Part shown: positions 1 to 12,203 of the stretch, piece by piece | Position numbering within the stretch: position 1 is the first letter of the stretch | How the letters are laid out: each line of letters opens with the position of its first letter | Assembly: GCA_038277395.1 (NCBI GenBank) | Contig: CM076192.1 | Location: 195,799,647-195,863,646, forward strand | Direction of reading: 5' to 3' | Length of the DNA stretch: 64,000 nt | Source of the DNA: Dryocosmus kuriphilus | Taxonomy: Eukaryota; Arthropoda; Insecta; Hymenoptera; Cynipidae | The notes under the pieces: model-generated | Seen by the model: only the letters and a program-made list of their open reading frames with translations | Databases searched by the model: none | What the model was told of the DNA's origin: nothing | Position numbers and translations under genes: made by a program

Positions 1-127
1 ATGTCATGATGAAAAAGTATTCGTCAAGGTCGATAGAGCCTTAAGTAAGATAATTTCTCTTTTTATTTTGAATAAGAAAATTCAAACTTAATAATCTCAT
101 TACAAAAAGATGTTTTGAAATTTTGAG

Positions 128-295
128 ACCCATGTAACGAATACCGAGCACGATGTGAAAGGACCAAAAACATCCGAGCGCGAAGCGCGAGGATTAAAAG
201 TATCGGAACCCGAAGCGCGACGACCGACAGACCGCGCACCCTAGGCGCGCTCATGCTTCGCGCGGACAGCGCGATGAGAATGTGTCCGCGAAGAA
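128..295. repeat. Short GC-rich degenerate tandem repeat
   Basis: Several diverged units built on a word like GAGCGCGAAGCGCGAGGA followed by an A-rich spacer repeat at roughly 30-40 bp. GC content is clearly above the surrounding AT-rich DNA. No credible coding potential. Confidence 0.5.
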
Positions 296-419
296 CGCAG
301 ATTTTTTTTTTTTAAAGCCTTTTTAACGAATACTAGAAACTTTTAGAAACCTAGAAATGCAGAAAAGTTAACAATTTCTTTAAAAATATATATAAGAATA
401 TATTTATATATAAACAAAC

Positions 420-890
420 AAATATAAAAGCAGTATAGCTATGTATGTTCTGGCCCACCACGACAAGCTTCACGCTGCCGCCGACAAATGGCGCCACTAC
501 CCTCTCAGTGGTAGAGGTCCGTGCTAAGTTACCAACATTCGGCATTACCCTCAGCCGGTAAGGTAAGTTTCTGGTCCAGGATAAATGACACGACGATAGA
601 TGGCGCCACCAGCAGCCGGTATTATCATCAGGAATCTGCGCTAGTTAGAAACATGGTAGCCTGTTACCATTATTCGGTAAGGTAGGAATCCGAAGCGGGA
701 GGATATCGTCAGTCGGTAAGGCAGGAATACGTCAGTTGCAAATCTGACAGTTTGTTGTCGTCAGTCGGTAAGGTAGGAATCGGAGTAGGTTTTTGCCATC
801 AGTTTGTAATGTAGGAATCTACTGTAGGTGATACGAGTCATTTGCTATTATTCAGTAATGTAGGGTTCTGCTCCGGACTATTAAATCGTT
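420..890. repeat. Dispersed repeat family, copy 1 (GGTAAGGTAGGAATC words)
   Basis: The stretch opens with a segment about GGCGCCACTAC and a CATCAGCCGGT-type word, then repeats the word CAGTCGGTAAGGTAGGAATC several times at about 60-bp spacing. The same order of words recurs near 26,330-26,660, so this is a dispersed family and not a local accident. It looks like a non-coding repeat or the decayed end of an unidentified element. Confidence 0.55.
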
Positions 891-899
891 CGAGCTGTG

Positions 900-1400
900 C
901 CAGTGCTAAGCTTCTGGATGACGTCACTACGCAATACCCAGAGACATGAAACTGACCCTTCCCCCTTCCCTCTCTCATACATAAACTTGTACAAATGCTA
1001 ACAATGTTGCGAATGCATTCTTCATTACCGTCAAGGTTGAATTTACGACACAAAAAAATTCTCTTATACAAAAGTCGATAAGGCATGAATGTAATATATG
1101 GTAAGCGTACGAATTCAGCCAAGTAGGGCGGGTTGTCCAGCTGCAGGAAATAATCGGTAATGTAGGGATGAGGCGATGGTGGGTCATGTCAGAAATCAGC
1201 CAAGTAAGGCTGTTTGCCGAGCTACAGGTAATAATCGGTAATGTATGAATGAGGCGATTGTTGTAAGTGACTGAATTCAACCAAGTAAGGCGGGGGTTGC
1301 CGAGCTGCAGGATAAATGTTTGTAAAATCACAGTTCGGTGGAAGAGTTTTACAAAAAATTCTCTCATACAAATACTGTAGGTGACGCGTTATATATATAA
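900..1400. repeat. Diverged tandem units with AAGTAAGGCGGG / GAGCTGCAGG words
   Basis: Three or so diverged units share the order 'CCAAGTAAGGC - GCCGAGCTACAGG - AATCGGTAATGTA - ATGAGGCGATG'. The same words return in more decayed form between 2,220 and 3,800. Short open frames here follow the repeat and are not supported as genes. Confidence 0.5.
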
Positions 1401-1984
1401 AGCGGATTCCCAAGTTCTCGATATCTTTCAACGCGCACTTCAAAGTCGGAGCGCGTAATTCTACACATCGATGTGCCGAAAATCCATCGTTGTTGTATGA
1501 AGACACGAAATTCCATCGGCAAAATTTAAGCAGAGTGGAACAAAAATGCATAAAGTCCTTTTTTTCCACTTATTCATAAATTAAAGCTGAATAAGTAAAG
1601 GCAATTCAACGCGGAAAAACACCAGATATTTGAAATCAACTCACTCTTTTTCTCTCTTTTCTTATCTATAAACTAACACAGAGTAATTAGTACACACACA
1701 CACAGAGGCAGTTTATCCGTAAATGTTATAATTTATTGTTTTGAACGCTACCTCAATACAGAAGGTTTTAGAAAAGGAGATGTTCTTCGGACAGATATAA
1801 ATGATACACTAAAAGGAAATTTCAAATTTGCGAGCTTGTGTTAGTATGGACGGGTATTCCTGCGAGCTGTAGAAACATGCAAGCAGTATTGAACGCTATG
1901 GTTTTGCTTGAAAGAAACAGAAGAGTCCTTGGAATAATCTAAACGATACACTTATAATTAGAGTGGAAAGTTATATTAGTACTA

Positions 1985-2450
1985 TGCTGTAGATATATGC
2001 TCAAGTAATGGCAGTAAAATTTAGATGTTAATAATTTTTTACTTTTCTTTACTTATTTACGCCATCTATCATTGAAAATAAAACTAATGGTTTTTACATT
2101 TGAAAATGTTTATACTTTTAACCCATCGATGCGCCGAAAATCCATTGTTGAAAAAGTTAACCTAAACAATTTCGAAAGTTTCTACTCATCGCAATGTATC
2201 AAAATCCGTCGATGCTAGAGCGCGGAATTCAACCCAGGCTAAATATCCGTAAAATTAGTCAATAATAATCGACAGACGATGGTGGGCTGTTTCCGTGTTA
2301 AAATCAATAACCAAGTACGGCGGGTTTGACTTTTTTTACTTATTTGTACCAACTATTACTAAAAATAAAAAACTAATGATTTGAAGTTGGAAAATGCTTA
2401 TACTTTTAGCACCTCGATGTGCTGAAAATCCATCGTTGAAAGAGTTAAGT
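1985..2450. repeat. Internal duplication, also present inverted near 6,895-7,060
   Basis: A block containing a run of T/AC bases followed by a 'CCATCTATCATTGAAAATAAA' type sequence occurs at about 2,040-2,150 and again, diverged, at about 2,320-2,450. Its reverse complement is recognisable at about 6,895-7,060. No gene is visible. Confidence 0.45.
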
Positions 2451-3800
2451 TAAAAATATCGAAAGTTTCTACTCATCGCAATGTTTCAAAGTCCCTCGAT
2501 GTTAGAGCATGCAATTCAACACAGGCTAAATGTCTGTAAAGTTAGTCAGTAACGATCCACAGTCGATGATGTTTCGTGTCCGTGCTAAGATCAATAATCA
2601 AGTACGGCAGGTTTTTGAGCTACAGGCTTCAGGAGCAGGGTTCCGTTTGATATTTATATCACTCAAGGAAAAAAATAAAAATTAGAATTGACTGAGAAAT
2701 TCTTACTAATAAAGTCGGCTAATTTCATCACTCGGAAAATGAGATAACGGCACTAACAGTACTTTTATTTGATATTAGCGGACGCATTGAGGACTCGAAA
2801 GTACTGCACAGGATATTTCCGTAGAGAATCTTTCTAGAAGCTTCCACGTGGATTAAATAGGCGATTTCCGACTTCTCTTTAATTGTCAACATACACCGAT
2901 AGGGTTCATAGTTCAAAGAGTCCATGAAGCGTTTCTGCTAGGAGCTTCTGTAGGAATTTGACAAAGGTAAAACAAGGCATTTACCGATGGTTCGTGTCCG
3001 TGCTAGATGTGTGTCTGTAAAATTAATCAGTGTGAAGATGCTTTTTTGTCCGTGCTAAAATCAAATTCAGTCAATAACCAAGTACGGCCTGTTCTCGAAC
3101 TACAGGCTTCATATTCAAGGCTTTGTTTCAATCTAAATGATTATAAAACCAAAGTTCGGCAGAAGGGTTCTGTTCTAGGCTGAATGTCTGTAAAATTAGT
3201 GAATAATAATCGATAGGCCATGGTAGTTTGTGTCAGTGGTAAAATGAAATTCAGTCAGTAATCTATTACGGAGGATTGTTGAGATATAGGTTTCTGGGGC
3301 AGTGCTTTGTTACAAACTAAATATCTGTAAAACCGCATTTCGTTCTACTCCAGGCTAAATTTCTGCAAACATCGACAGTCGGTGGTGGTTCGTGTCCGTG
3401 CTTGTAAAATTAATCAGTAACCGACAGGCGATGGTGGTTCATGCCCGTGCTAAATGTCTGTAAAAACAGTCACTTCATAACAGGCGATGATGTTTCGTGT
3501 CCGTGCTAAAATAGGTGCTGAACGTCTGTAAAGTTAGTCAGTAACCAACTGGTTATGGCGGTTCAGGTCCTTGCTAAATGCCTGTAAAAACAGTAATTTA
3601 CCAACAGGCGAAGATGATTTGTGTCTGCCCTAAAATACGTGCTGAATATCTGTACAATTAGTCAGTAAGCGACTGGTGATGATGGTTCATATCTGTGCTA
3701 AGTGTCTGTAAAACAAGCATTTACCAACATGCGATGATGATGATCCGTGTCTGTCCAAAAATGTCATTCAATCAGTAACTAAGAACGGTGGATTGCTGTC
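2220..3800. repeat. Degenerate tandem repeat (TGTCTGTAAAATTAGTCAG / GTTCGTGTCCGTGCTAAA)
   Basis: The words GCTAAATGTCTGTAAAA, AGTCAGTAACCGACAGGCGATG and GTTCGTGTCCGTGCTAAA recur in a fixed order about eight to ten times with indels. Some units carry an extra CAAGTACGGCGGGTT block. All reading frames are interrupted. This is an old, non-coding tandem array. Confidence 0.6.
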
Positions 3801-5017
3801 ATTGGACTTCTGTGACAACTTGGAGTATTTACGATGTTCATAGTACCTTCTTTAAGCTTAAGATAAAGAGGGAGAAATATTAATATACAAAGATAGTACG
3901 TACATTAGTCGAGGACATATACAAATACATTGTTTCGACACGTTTCTAGAAAATTCTGTAGATAGCCGCCCAAAATATTAATAATAATGATTACAATAAT
4001 AATAGTAGTAATAATCCCAGTTCACATAAAACACTGCAATATCAGAATGCATTTTATTGAAAGTTTTATGATTTGTAGCACCACTTTAAATTAGTCCGTT
4101 TATCCCTTTAAGTTAAATATGTAATATAGTATCAGCATTCCCGAAGCTTGAGATAAAATGTGACATGCATTTTATTAACAGATTTCACATTCATTCTTCT
4201 TCAAACGCCCCAATCCCCCTCTCTCTCTCTCTCTCTCTCTTTCTCTCTTATTTTTAGAAATAGCAATTTACCTATTATAAGTTGAAGATTTATCTATTAT
4301 GATTTGAAAATTTAGCATAAAATAAAAAAGGAAGTCTCACTGTTTTTCTTAGGTTGTAGTTACGTCGTCTAAAAAAATATTTTGCTTAATTGTTGAAAAA
4401 TTTTAGTTCCTAGAATCAAAGTAAGAATTATGTTTTTCCATACACTTTCAAAATATAAGGTTATATCCCCAAAATGTTATAACGTCATCTGAGAGATCAC
4501 TAGTGTTATACGTAAACAATAAATGCTCAATTATACAGAAATTTTGCAACGCTAAATTTGTTGATAACGTCAAAGGCCTACTAATGTAAGTCTTACGTTC
4601 TAGGAAATTCTTTGAAAAATATTACAACATATCCCCTAAAATGCTATAATATAAATTTAAATTGTTTTAAGTAATGCGCTTGTCAGTAGTATTTGAAGTG
4701 TCAACCTATTTTACAAATCCAAATTATTTATCCAACTATTATGAGAAGCGTCAAATCCCAACCCGTTTACAAACGCTTTTTTAAACCGATTTCATTACTT
4801 TTTTCCACAAGAAAAATTTCGAAATGCTTGACTTTTGATAGTGCTTCTAAGTAACTGATTCAATATTTCTCATTTGATTTTAGTATCAATAATTCAGGTG
4901 CCCAATCTGAATGCATGAGCTTTCTCAAAACTTGTTTATATCTACCGAGGAGGAGGAGGAGGAGATGGTTGTAGTTGAACAAAATACTCAAAATTTACAT
5001 TCAGTGACTACAAACTG
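3801..5017. other. AT-rich stretch without recognisable gene
   Basis: No open frame or domain is supported. There is a (CT)n microsatellite at about 4,219-4,249 and a short (GAG)n run near 4,950. The rest is AT-rich unique-looking sequence. Confidence 0.5.
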
Positions 5018-5168
5018 TCTGGATGCTTCGCTTTCAAAAGTACCTGTTCATAGAATCCGCCAGCGATAGTTTGCTCTTGAGAGTCCTTGTGCTTGTACGT
5101 GGCTCGAATGTTGGGTATGACTTGAGTCGCAGCGAATGTCTCCCTTGGCCAGTTGGGAGGTGTATCCT
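5018..5168 (-). pseudogene. Polinton-type integrase, C-terminal fragment (left palindrome arm)
   Basis: Reading the minus strand, one frame gives a segment with the pattern ATQV..N..TYKHKDSQ, then IAGGFYEQ, which matches the better preserved integrase C-terminus at 29,150-29,330. Only about 45 codons survive and there is no start, catalytic core or chromodomain. It forms the outer end of the left palindrome arm. The family assignment rests on similarity to the 28.5-29.4 kb copy, whose core domain is recognisable. Confidence 0.55.
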
Positions 5169-6518
5169 CTAATTTACTTTCATAATAATTTACGTACAGA
5201 GCTTATTACATAACGCCATATACACAGAAATATGTCGATTGCGCAGGCGCAAACCTATTGTCAGACGAAACCTAACCTCTATTCTTGTAACAAAAACTGT
5301 GTCCCCATATTTTATTACGTAATTGCGCCAGTGTAGCTGCAAGTGTTTTGCAACTCAGTCGATAAAAGGAGAGCTTTCATACCATTTTTCCACTTCCAAC
5401 GTTCCCTGAAATTTCAAAATTACAATTTGTGCAATCAAACCATATTACTCTCCCTGTTCGAGCCCTAAAAGTATTCCCTAAAGTTTAAAAATCACAATTT
5501 GTGCAATCGGATCACACCATTTTCCCACCTCCAACTCTAAAAACGTTCCCTGAAATTCCAAAATTACAGTTTGTTCATTCAAATCATAAAATTTTCCCTG
5601 TTCCAATTCTAGAAACGTTCCCCAGGAATTTATTTCCCCCATTTCCAAATAATAAAACTGAGGACATTTTTTCCCTCTCTTCAGCTGATGAAACTGAGGA
5701 CAATATTTTCCCGCTTTCCAGCTGATAAAACTGAGGATAAGTTGGGTGGGGACTATAAACTTGCACATGGTTCACATTCTCCTCATACTGCTCAGTTTTA
5801 TCAGCTGCAAAGGGGGAAAATTTTGTCCTCAGTTTTATTAGCTGGAGAGGTGGAAAGATTGTCATCAGCCTTATTAGCTGGAAAGGAGGAAAATATATTT
5901 CTGTGGAACGTTTTTAGAGTTGGAACGGGGAAAATGTTATGATTTGATTAAACAAATTGTAATTTTGAAATTTCAGGGAACGTTTCTAGAGTTGGAACAG
6001 GAAAGATGGTGTGATAGGATTGCACAAATTGTGACTTTTTAATTCTAGGGAATATTTTGAGAGTTGAAACAAGGAGAATAATATGATTTAGTTGCACAAA
6101 TTGTAATTTTGAAACTTCAGGGAACGTTGTAAGAGGAAAAATGGTATGAAAATTCTCCCATTTTATCCACTGAGTTGCAGAACCCTTACAGATATACTGG
6201 CGCCATCTACCTAATAAGATATGGGGACTCGGTCCTTGTTTCTCGATTAGAGGTTATGCTTAATGTGGCAATTACTTTGCGCCTGCGCATTCGACATCTT
6301 TCCGTGTATATGGCGTCATGTAATAAACTCTATACGTAAATTATTATGAAGTTAAATTAAAGGATACACCTCCCAATTGGCCAAAAGAGATATTCACTGC
6401 GACTCAAGTCATACCCAACAATCCAGCTACATGCAAGCAAAAGGACTCTCAAGAGAAAACTATCGCTGGCGGATTCTATGAACAGGAACCTTTCAAGGTG
6501 AAGGATCCAGACATATAC
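5018..6518. repeat. Large palindrome (foldback-like) with tandem-repeat inner arms
   Basis: The sequence reads as an inverted repeat centred near 5,768. Outermost arms (5,018-5,168 and 6,362-6,518) encode the same integrase C-terminal piece on opposite strands. Next come matching arms with a GCGCAGGCGC / GCGCCTGCGC pair. The inner part is about 60-70-bp tandem units containing TTCCCTGAAATTTCAAAATT on the left and their complement on the right, then GATAAAACTGAGGA units near the centre. Long inverted arms made of tandem repeats are typical of foldback-type elements. The arms have diverged, so this is not a simple assembly reflection. Confidence 0.75.
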
Positions 6519-6560
6519 CTTGTTGAAAAGAGTAATCAAGAAACGTGGCAATAATCTATG
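6362..6560 (+). pseudogene. Polinton-type integrase, C-terminal fragment (right palindrome arm)
   Basis: Mirror image of the fragment at 5,018-5,168, on the plus strand. The frame carries EIFTATQVIPNNPAT, then TIAGGFYEQE and DPDIYLVEK, the same order as in the copy at 29,150-29,330. It breaks before any intact chromodomain. It is followed by the same 12-bp-like TTGAACCAACTT repeat that follows the 29-kb integrase, so the piece carries downstream Polinton DNA too. Confidence 0.6.
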
Positions 6561-6597
6561 TGTGAAGAGGTTAAGCTTGGCAAACCAGATATGCAAT

Positions 6598-6780
6598 CAA
6601 TTTTTGTGCAATGTTGAATCAACTCTGTGCAATGTTGAGCCAACGGCCAACCAACCTTGAACCAACTTTGGACCATCTTTGAACCAACGTTGAGTTAACG
6701 CTGGCTTAACGTTTATTCAATTTTGTTTGAAGTCGGTTCAACATTTGTTTAAAATCGATTCAACGTATGCGTTTTCCGCC
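6598..6780. repeat. TTGAACCAACTT short tandem repeat
   Basis: Diverged 12-bp-like words (TTGAACCAACTT, TTGAGTTAACG) run downstream of the integrase fragment. A matching tract follows the second integrase remnant at about 29,397-29,510, so it is a conserved part of that element. Confidence 0.6.
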
Positions 6781-8019
6781 TTGTTCAGAATTTCTTGTCG
6801 TGTCAGACTAGGGTACTAGTTTATGTTGGAATATACAACCACCATTTTAAATCCTAAATAATATGTGACAAATGCTTTTTATACACATGTTAATCATTAG
6901 GTAATCATTAATTAGGTTAATCTTTAAGAGTATAAACATGTCTCCAATGTCTAATCATTACTTTTATTTTCAATGATAGATGATGAATACAAGTAAAAAA
7001 AAGTAAAAAATTATTAACATCTAAATTTCACTGTCATTATTTGAACAGATGTCTACACAATAGAACTTATAAATAACTTATTACTCGGATTTTCTCGAAG
7101 CCTCTAGAAGATTTTGTGCTCATGCACAATGAATAGAGGTAATTGGAGTCACAAGATGAAGATGAAACAGGAGAATTTGATCAACATGATAACTCACAAT
7201 CCATGACAATCAATAATAAAGCTGATAATGATGGTAACAATAATGAAGATCTTGATGATGATTAAGATGCTGCTGAAAACGAGTTTTCCTCTGCATTTAT
7301 AGAAACAATATTTTCACATTACTTGAGAGATCCTAAGAAATTGGTAGATCATTTGTGCTCACTTTTTACAATATCAAAACTTTTATACATAACACAGAAA
7401 TTAAAAAATAAGGAAAATAATTTTAAGTATTGTTTTACTGCATGTATTCATTGAAGATTTAGAAAATATTGTATTCTTTAATAATTGTGATTTTCTAACG
7501 GTTGCGTGTAGTAAATACAGCATGTACGTAAAATTTAAAAATCTCAGTAAAAACAGGTTCATACTTTACAATATTTTTTAAATAATAAATAAAGCATCAA
7601 TATCAGATAAAAGTAGCGAGAGACAGAATATACTGCAGCCACTTATCACGGCAAGTCATACCTAAAAATAATTAACTTAAAGAAAATGAACATCCTTAGT
7701 GATATAATATTTCTGGCGTTCGTGTGTTTCGCTCACTTAAAATTTAAGTCTAAAAGAATATTATAATTTTCATTTATAACTAATATTATATACATACTTT
7801 CTAAACATTTTTACTCGAAAGCCTCCATTTTCAGTTGTTCGTTCCTAAAAGCAATCATGAAGATTTTCCATATGGCACGAGAAAAAAAGTTGAAAAAACA
7901 TTATTAAATTTTAAACGCTTTAAGATTAGATTGCGTAATCTGAACCTTGAAAATTGTAACAAACTCAAGGCAGAAGCATTAAAAATTAAATCAGATTTCA
8001 TGTTCCAAAAATTTTAAAG
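6781..8019. other. AT-rich stretch without recognisable gene
   Basis: Apart from the inverted repeat copy near 6,895-7,060, no feature is supported. A 60-codon open frame at 7,835-8,017 is lysine-rich and AT-driven, with no domain. I treat it as chance. Confidence 0.45.
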
Positions 8020-9240
8020 GATTTTAAGCGTGTTTTTGAGCTGTAAGGTATGTTGTGGTATTTAAGGGATTTTAAGATATTTTAAGGGATATAAGGGGTT
8101 TAAGTTTTTAAAATTGTTTTAAGAGTTTGGAACATTTCAAATATTTCAAGGATTTAAAGTGTTTTAAAGGGTCTTAAGAGTTTGAAGTGTTTTAAAGGTT
8201 TTAGAAATTTGTAAGATTTAAAGTTTATTAACTTTTTGAAGGGATTAAGGGATTTTAAAGAATATATGGAGTTTAAGAAGTGTTAAGGAAGCCTAAGGGT
8301 CTTAAGAAGTATTTAGGGGTTCTTAAGAGGTTTCAAACATTTATAAGACATTTAGAGTTTTAAGGTATTAAAAAGATTTTAAGATTTTCAAGGGCTTTAA
8401 ATGATTTTCAGGGTTTAAAGGGTTTTATGGGGGTTTAAAGGTTTTACGATATTTAGAGATTTTATATATTTTAGAAGTTTTAGCGTTTTGGTACTTAAGG
8501 GGTTTTAAGGAATATAAGTAGTCTTAATCAATTTTAAAGGTTTTAAGTGATTTAAAGTATTTCAAGCGTTTTAAGAGGATCAAAAAAATGGTACGGATTT
8601 CAAGAGATTTTAAGGCTTTTAAGTGTTTTAAATGGTTTGATGTGTGACTATTGGATTTCAAATGAATTTAATGGAATTTAAGTTTTTCAGAAATTTACGA
8701 GGTTTCAGGGCCTTTAAAGGACTTTAGGAGAATTAAGTGTCTTTATTGGTTTTAAGAAATTTGAAGGGATTTTAAGTCCTTTGAAAGGATGTAAGGGAAT
8801 TAACGGATTTTAATTATTTTAATTGTTTTAAATAACTTAAAAGAATTTAAGGCATTTTAATGGTCTAATCTATTTGAAGGGTTTATGTGTCTTAAGGCGT
8901 CTAGGGACTTTTTTGGATTTTATGGGTTTGAAGGTCTTAAAGATTAATCGACTTGAAAGCTTTTAAAGAAAATAAGGAGCTAACCTAACTTCATGTTATT
9001 TTAAGGGTTTTAAGAAATTTTAAGACACTTAAAGTGTTTAATGGTTTTTAAGATATTTTGTAGAATTTTTAGTGTTTTACGGGATTTTTTAGGACTTTAT
9101 GAATTGAAGTGATCTCAGAGGACTAGAAGGATTCTTGAAGGTTTCACGGAATTCTAGACCTTCAAAGTATTTTATGACTTTGAAAGTTATTTTAATAATT
9201 TAAAGGTTTAAGGGGTTCTAAACGTTTTTAAGCGTTTTCA
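8020..9240. repeat. Degenerate TTTTAAGG simple-repeat tract, left part
   Basis: Words such as GGGATTTTAAGG, GGTTTTAAG and GTTTTAAAGG recur irregularly every 10-25 bp over about 1.2 kb. The same sequence type continues at 14,074-14,530 on the other side of the LTR element, so the element was inserted into the tract. Confidence 0.7.
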
Positions 9241-9244
9241 GTGT
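9241..9244. repeat. 4-bp target-site duplication (left), GTGT
   Basis: GTGT lies directly before the left LTR. The same four bases follow the right LTR at 14,070-14,073. Confidence 0.6.
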
Positions 9245-11104
9245 TTTAAAGGTCTGTTTTGCTAACGGCCCAACGTGGAGCGCCATGTAACGGTCTTACT
9301 TGATATAATCTACCTTATCGGACGCCCCAGCCTAGCCAGGGTCAGGTTTTGAGGATAGATAGACAGCTTCCTCTGAGTACAAGAGTGAAATAGATTTACT
9401 TAACCAATAGTTATTTATATTTGGGCGTGTGCATGTGTGTGTACGGTTGTGTATGTCGCGTGTACGTCGAAGGTTTGGTCGTGGTTGCGTCCTCTTTCTC
9501 CCGTCCACGGTGTCAGTTCGGATCCTGCAAGCACATACAGGGATAGTGAGGTTAGTTGGCGCCGGAATACAGTGCGGGCGCTGCTGCGGGTCAAATCTCC
9601 AAAGGGAAGGTGTTCCCTTCTAGTGCGGGCGACGTCCACCCTTATCTCGAAATCAGGTTCGGTACGGCGGAAGAGGAGTGCGGGTGCCAGTTCCTGTGTC
9701 GTCGTTCGCGTTTCGGTGAAAATTTGAGTGTTCGTCCCCAGGAGTTGCCCCGCTCGTTTGCGATCTTAGGCGCAGGGCTCCCCACCATACTGCAGTGCAA
9801 TTAAGAGGCTGCGCAGTCACGCGGGTTGTCTAGTAATGACGGACGGGAGAGTCGGTCGGCTGCGTAATTCCTGGTGACAGGGGAGAGTTGTTTATGTATC
9901 CCTCGACTCTCGCCTGCACTGAACTTGTGTGGCCATGTGGGTGTCCATCGACCACACCTGCCCTACACTGGAGGGCGTTCGGTCAGAGGTGGTCGGTTTT
10001 CGTTGACGTAAGGGAACCATGGGTGTAGCCATTGTTTCCCCAACGCACTAGTCGTCGCGCAGCCATGGGAGTGCATACCGACCACGAGAACCGTACACGT
10101 CGGCCTTTCGGTCAGGGATGGTCGGCCTTTGGTGACGTAAGGGAACCATGGGTGTAGCCATTGTTTCCCCAACGCACTAGGTATCGCGTGGCCATTCGAG
10201 TGCCCATCGACCACGAAAACCGTACACGCCGGCCATTCGGTCTGTGCGAGTCGGTCCTCGGTGACGTTAGGGAACCATGATGGTACTCACCGATTCCACA
10301 ACGCACTAGGTATCGCCTGGCCATGGACGTGCCCATCGAAAAAGAGAACTGTACACGTCGGCCGGTCGGTCAGGGATAGCCGGATTTCGGTGACGTAAGG
10401 GAACCATGGGGTTACCCATCGATTCTCCAACGCGCTAGGTATCGCGTGTCCATGTGAGTGTCCATCGACAGCGAGAACCGTACACCTCGGCCGGTCTGTC
10501 AGGGGTAGTCGGTCTTCGGTGAAGTAAGGGAACCATGGGGGTACCCATGGATCCTCCAACATACTAGGTATCGCGTGGCCATGTGAGTGCTCTTCGACAA
10601 CGAGAAAGGTACACATCGGCTTAAGTGAGGTGTAGTCCGTTTTCGGTAACGTAAGGGAACCATGCGAATACCCATCGTTTACCCAACGCTCTAGGTATCG
10701 CGTGGCAATGTGAGTGCACATCGACCACGACAACAGTATACGTCGGAAACTTGGTCATTCAGGTCGGTCCTGGGGAATGACAAGTGTAGGAACATCTGCT
10801 CCTTACGACTTCCACGAGAGCCTCTGCCTTCCGTAGGGGGCACACACACATCGGTAGGAAGAAGGCTTGTCTTTTACTGGGTGAGAGCTCACCGATGTCC
10901 ACGGCGAGTCGCACCCGACTCAACTGTCCATTTCGTGTATTGCGTCTCGTATTATTACCTCGGTTGGTGCTGGCAGCACGTGTTGAGAAGCATGGTGGAA
11001 GCGATCCCCCGAGTGGTGCGCCTGAAGGCTTGTATAGGATTAGCGTGCGCGGTGGCATACTGCTTGCAAACGAAGTGTACGTTGGAGCTATGGGGATCGT
11101 CTCA
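9245..11104 (-). repeat. 3' LTR (left copy), about 1,860 bp
   Basis: It corresponds block by block to the right LTR. It is about 450 bp longer because it holds six units of a 129-bp tandem repeat (9,930-10,760) where the right LTR holds two to three. Its outer end is slightly degraded (TTTAAAGGTCTG against TGTAACGGTCTG). Open frames inside reflect the repeat and are not genes. Confidence 0.75.
9930..10760. repeat. 129-bp tandem repeat inside left LTR
   Basis: The anchor GAACCAT occurs at 10,014, 10,143, 10,272, 10,401, 10,530 and 10,657, a spacing of 127-129 bp. Each unit also carries words like CCATCGACCACGAGAACCGT and GGTATCGCGTGGCCATG. Confidence 0.85.
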
Positions 11105-11125
11105 TTTTCTCCCTGCTTCTGACTG
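11105..11125 (-). other. Candidate polypurine tract
   Basis: On the minus strand the bases next to the left LTR read AAGCAGGGAGAAAA, directly followed by the LTR end TGAGACG. This is where the plus-strand primer of a minus-oriented LTR element should lie. Confidence 0.5.
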
Positions 11126-11660
11126 CGAAGTTTACATGAAATTGGCGAAAATAGACAACATGGTGATCATGCGAATACAAATAAATATGGTACAACAGCT
11201 GAAATGTGTCGGTGATAAGGTAGTGAGGCACAGGCTATGCTTTCTGAGGATATTTGTTGGATGTTTAGGAGACAAGTTGGAATATTCGTTCTACTCACTG
11301 TGCGGAATCAGGAACGCAGGGAGATGTTTGGCGTCAACCGCATCTTGTAAATCCGTCCGTTATGTTGAACCTTACGGTGTAGCGACCCCAGAGGCACCTT
11401 GAGTACTACCTGCCTTGGGAGTTGTATGAAGATTGTTGACACGGTGATTGCTGTCTTCGGGCATCCATTGGTGTTATTTATGAATGGTTCTTCTTTGTTT
11501 ACCTCAGGCTCGGCTAGTTCTGATGCTGGTTTCGGTGCCTGCCAAGACCTGATAACTTTGGTCTTGGGCTGCACGCAAATTATTCCTTGTCGGAGCTTCC
11601 CTGTTGGCACCCTTATTCTTGAGTTTTTTCTCAGGAAGGCCCTCGACTCCATGCTTCATA

Positions 11661-12203
11661 CTACACGCGCCCTCTTTTAGGTGGGCCAGACCTCTCGTAA
11701 TCTTCTGAAATTATCTGCTTGTAGCTCTGCTTCGAGTTTTTTGATTTCATCCTCCATGTCTGCTGGAGGTTGCCGTAATTCTGCGTTGTCGATGTCGAGA
11801 GTCCGTCGCTCTCAGTTAGAGGCGGCGTAGGGAAATCTATTGGTAGGGTTTCGGTCGTTAGGGGTTCCTCCCTAAACGGTACTAATTCCTTTACTTGAAC
11901 GTGTCGACTTATGTCTTCTTTTTCGTGTCTCAGGTCAAGTACCGTGCTTGAAGTCTTTTTGGTCATGGTGAAAGGGCCGTCAAATTTTTGGGCGAGCCTC
12001 GCGTTGAATGCTTCGGCTTTGCTTGACAGCGGGCGGTTCCCTTCAGCGGTGAGTGTGCGGATAAATGCTTTGCGCTTTTCGGTGATGAGTCGATGTTTCC
12101 CATCCTTGGTAACATCGGCTTCTTGAAATCGGGCGGGTTCGTTCAGCGGAGTCTGAGCGGACAAGTGCTTTGCGGTATGCGGTGGTGAGTCGAAGTTCCC
12201 CAT
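11661..12203 (-). pseudogene. LTR-element pol remnant, integrase C-terminal (GPY/F) module
   Basis: A 180-codon open stretch on the minus strand includes FNARLAQKFDGPFTMTKK, then a segment ending RHVQVKELVPF. This is the GPY/F-type module at the end of retroelement integrases, with the usual closing 'V.V..L.PF' pattern. The part upstream of it is translated from a 98-bp tandem repeat (about 12,030-12,490) and not from a catalytic core, so protease, RT, RNase H and the integrase DDE core are absent. The open frame is probably a by-product of deletion and repeat expansion. A further open stretch at 11,308-11,652 may be its continuation. Confidence 0.6.

Noticed and set aside
10287..11402. Long open frames on both strands inside the left LTR
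   Set aside because: They follow the 129-bp repeat and GC-richer LTR sequence, overlap on both strands and show no domain.
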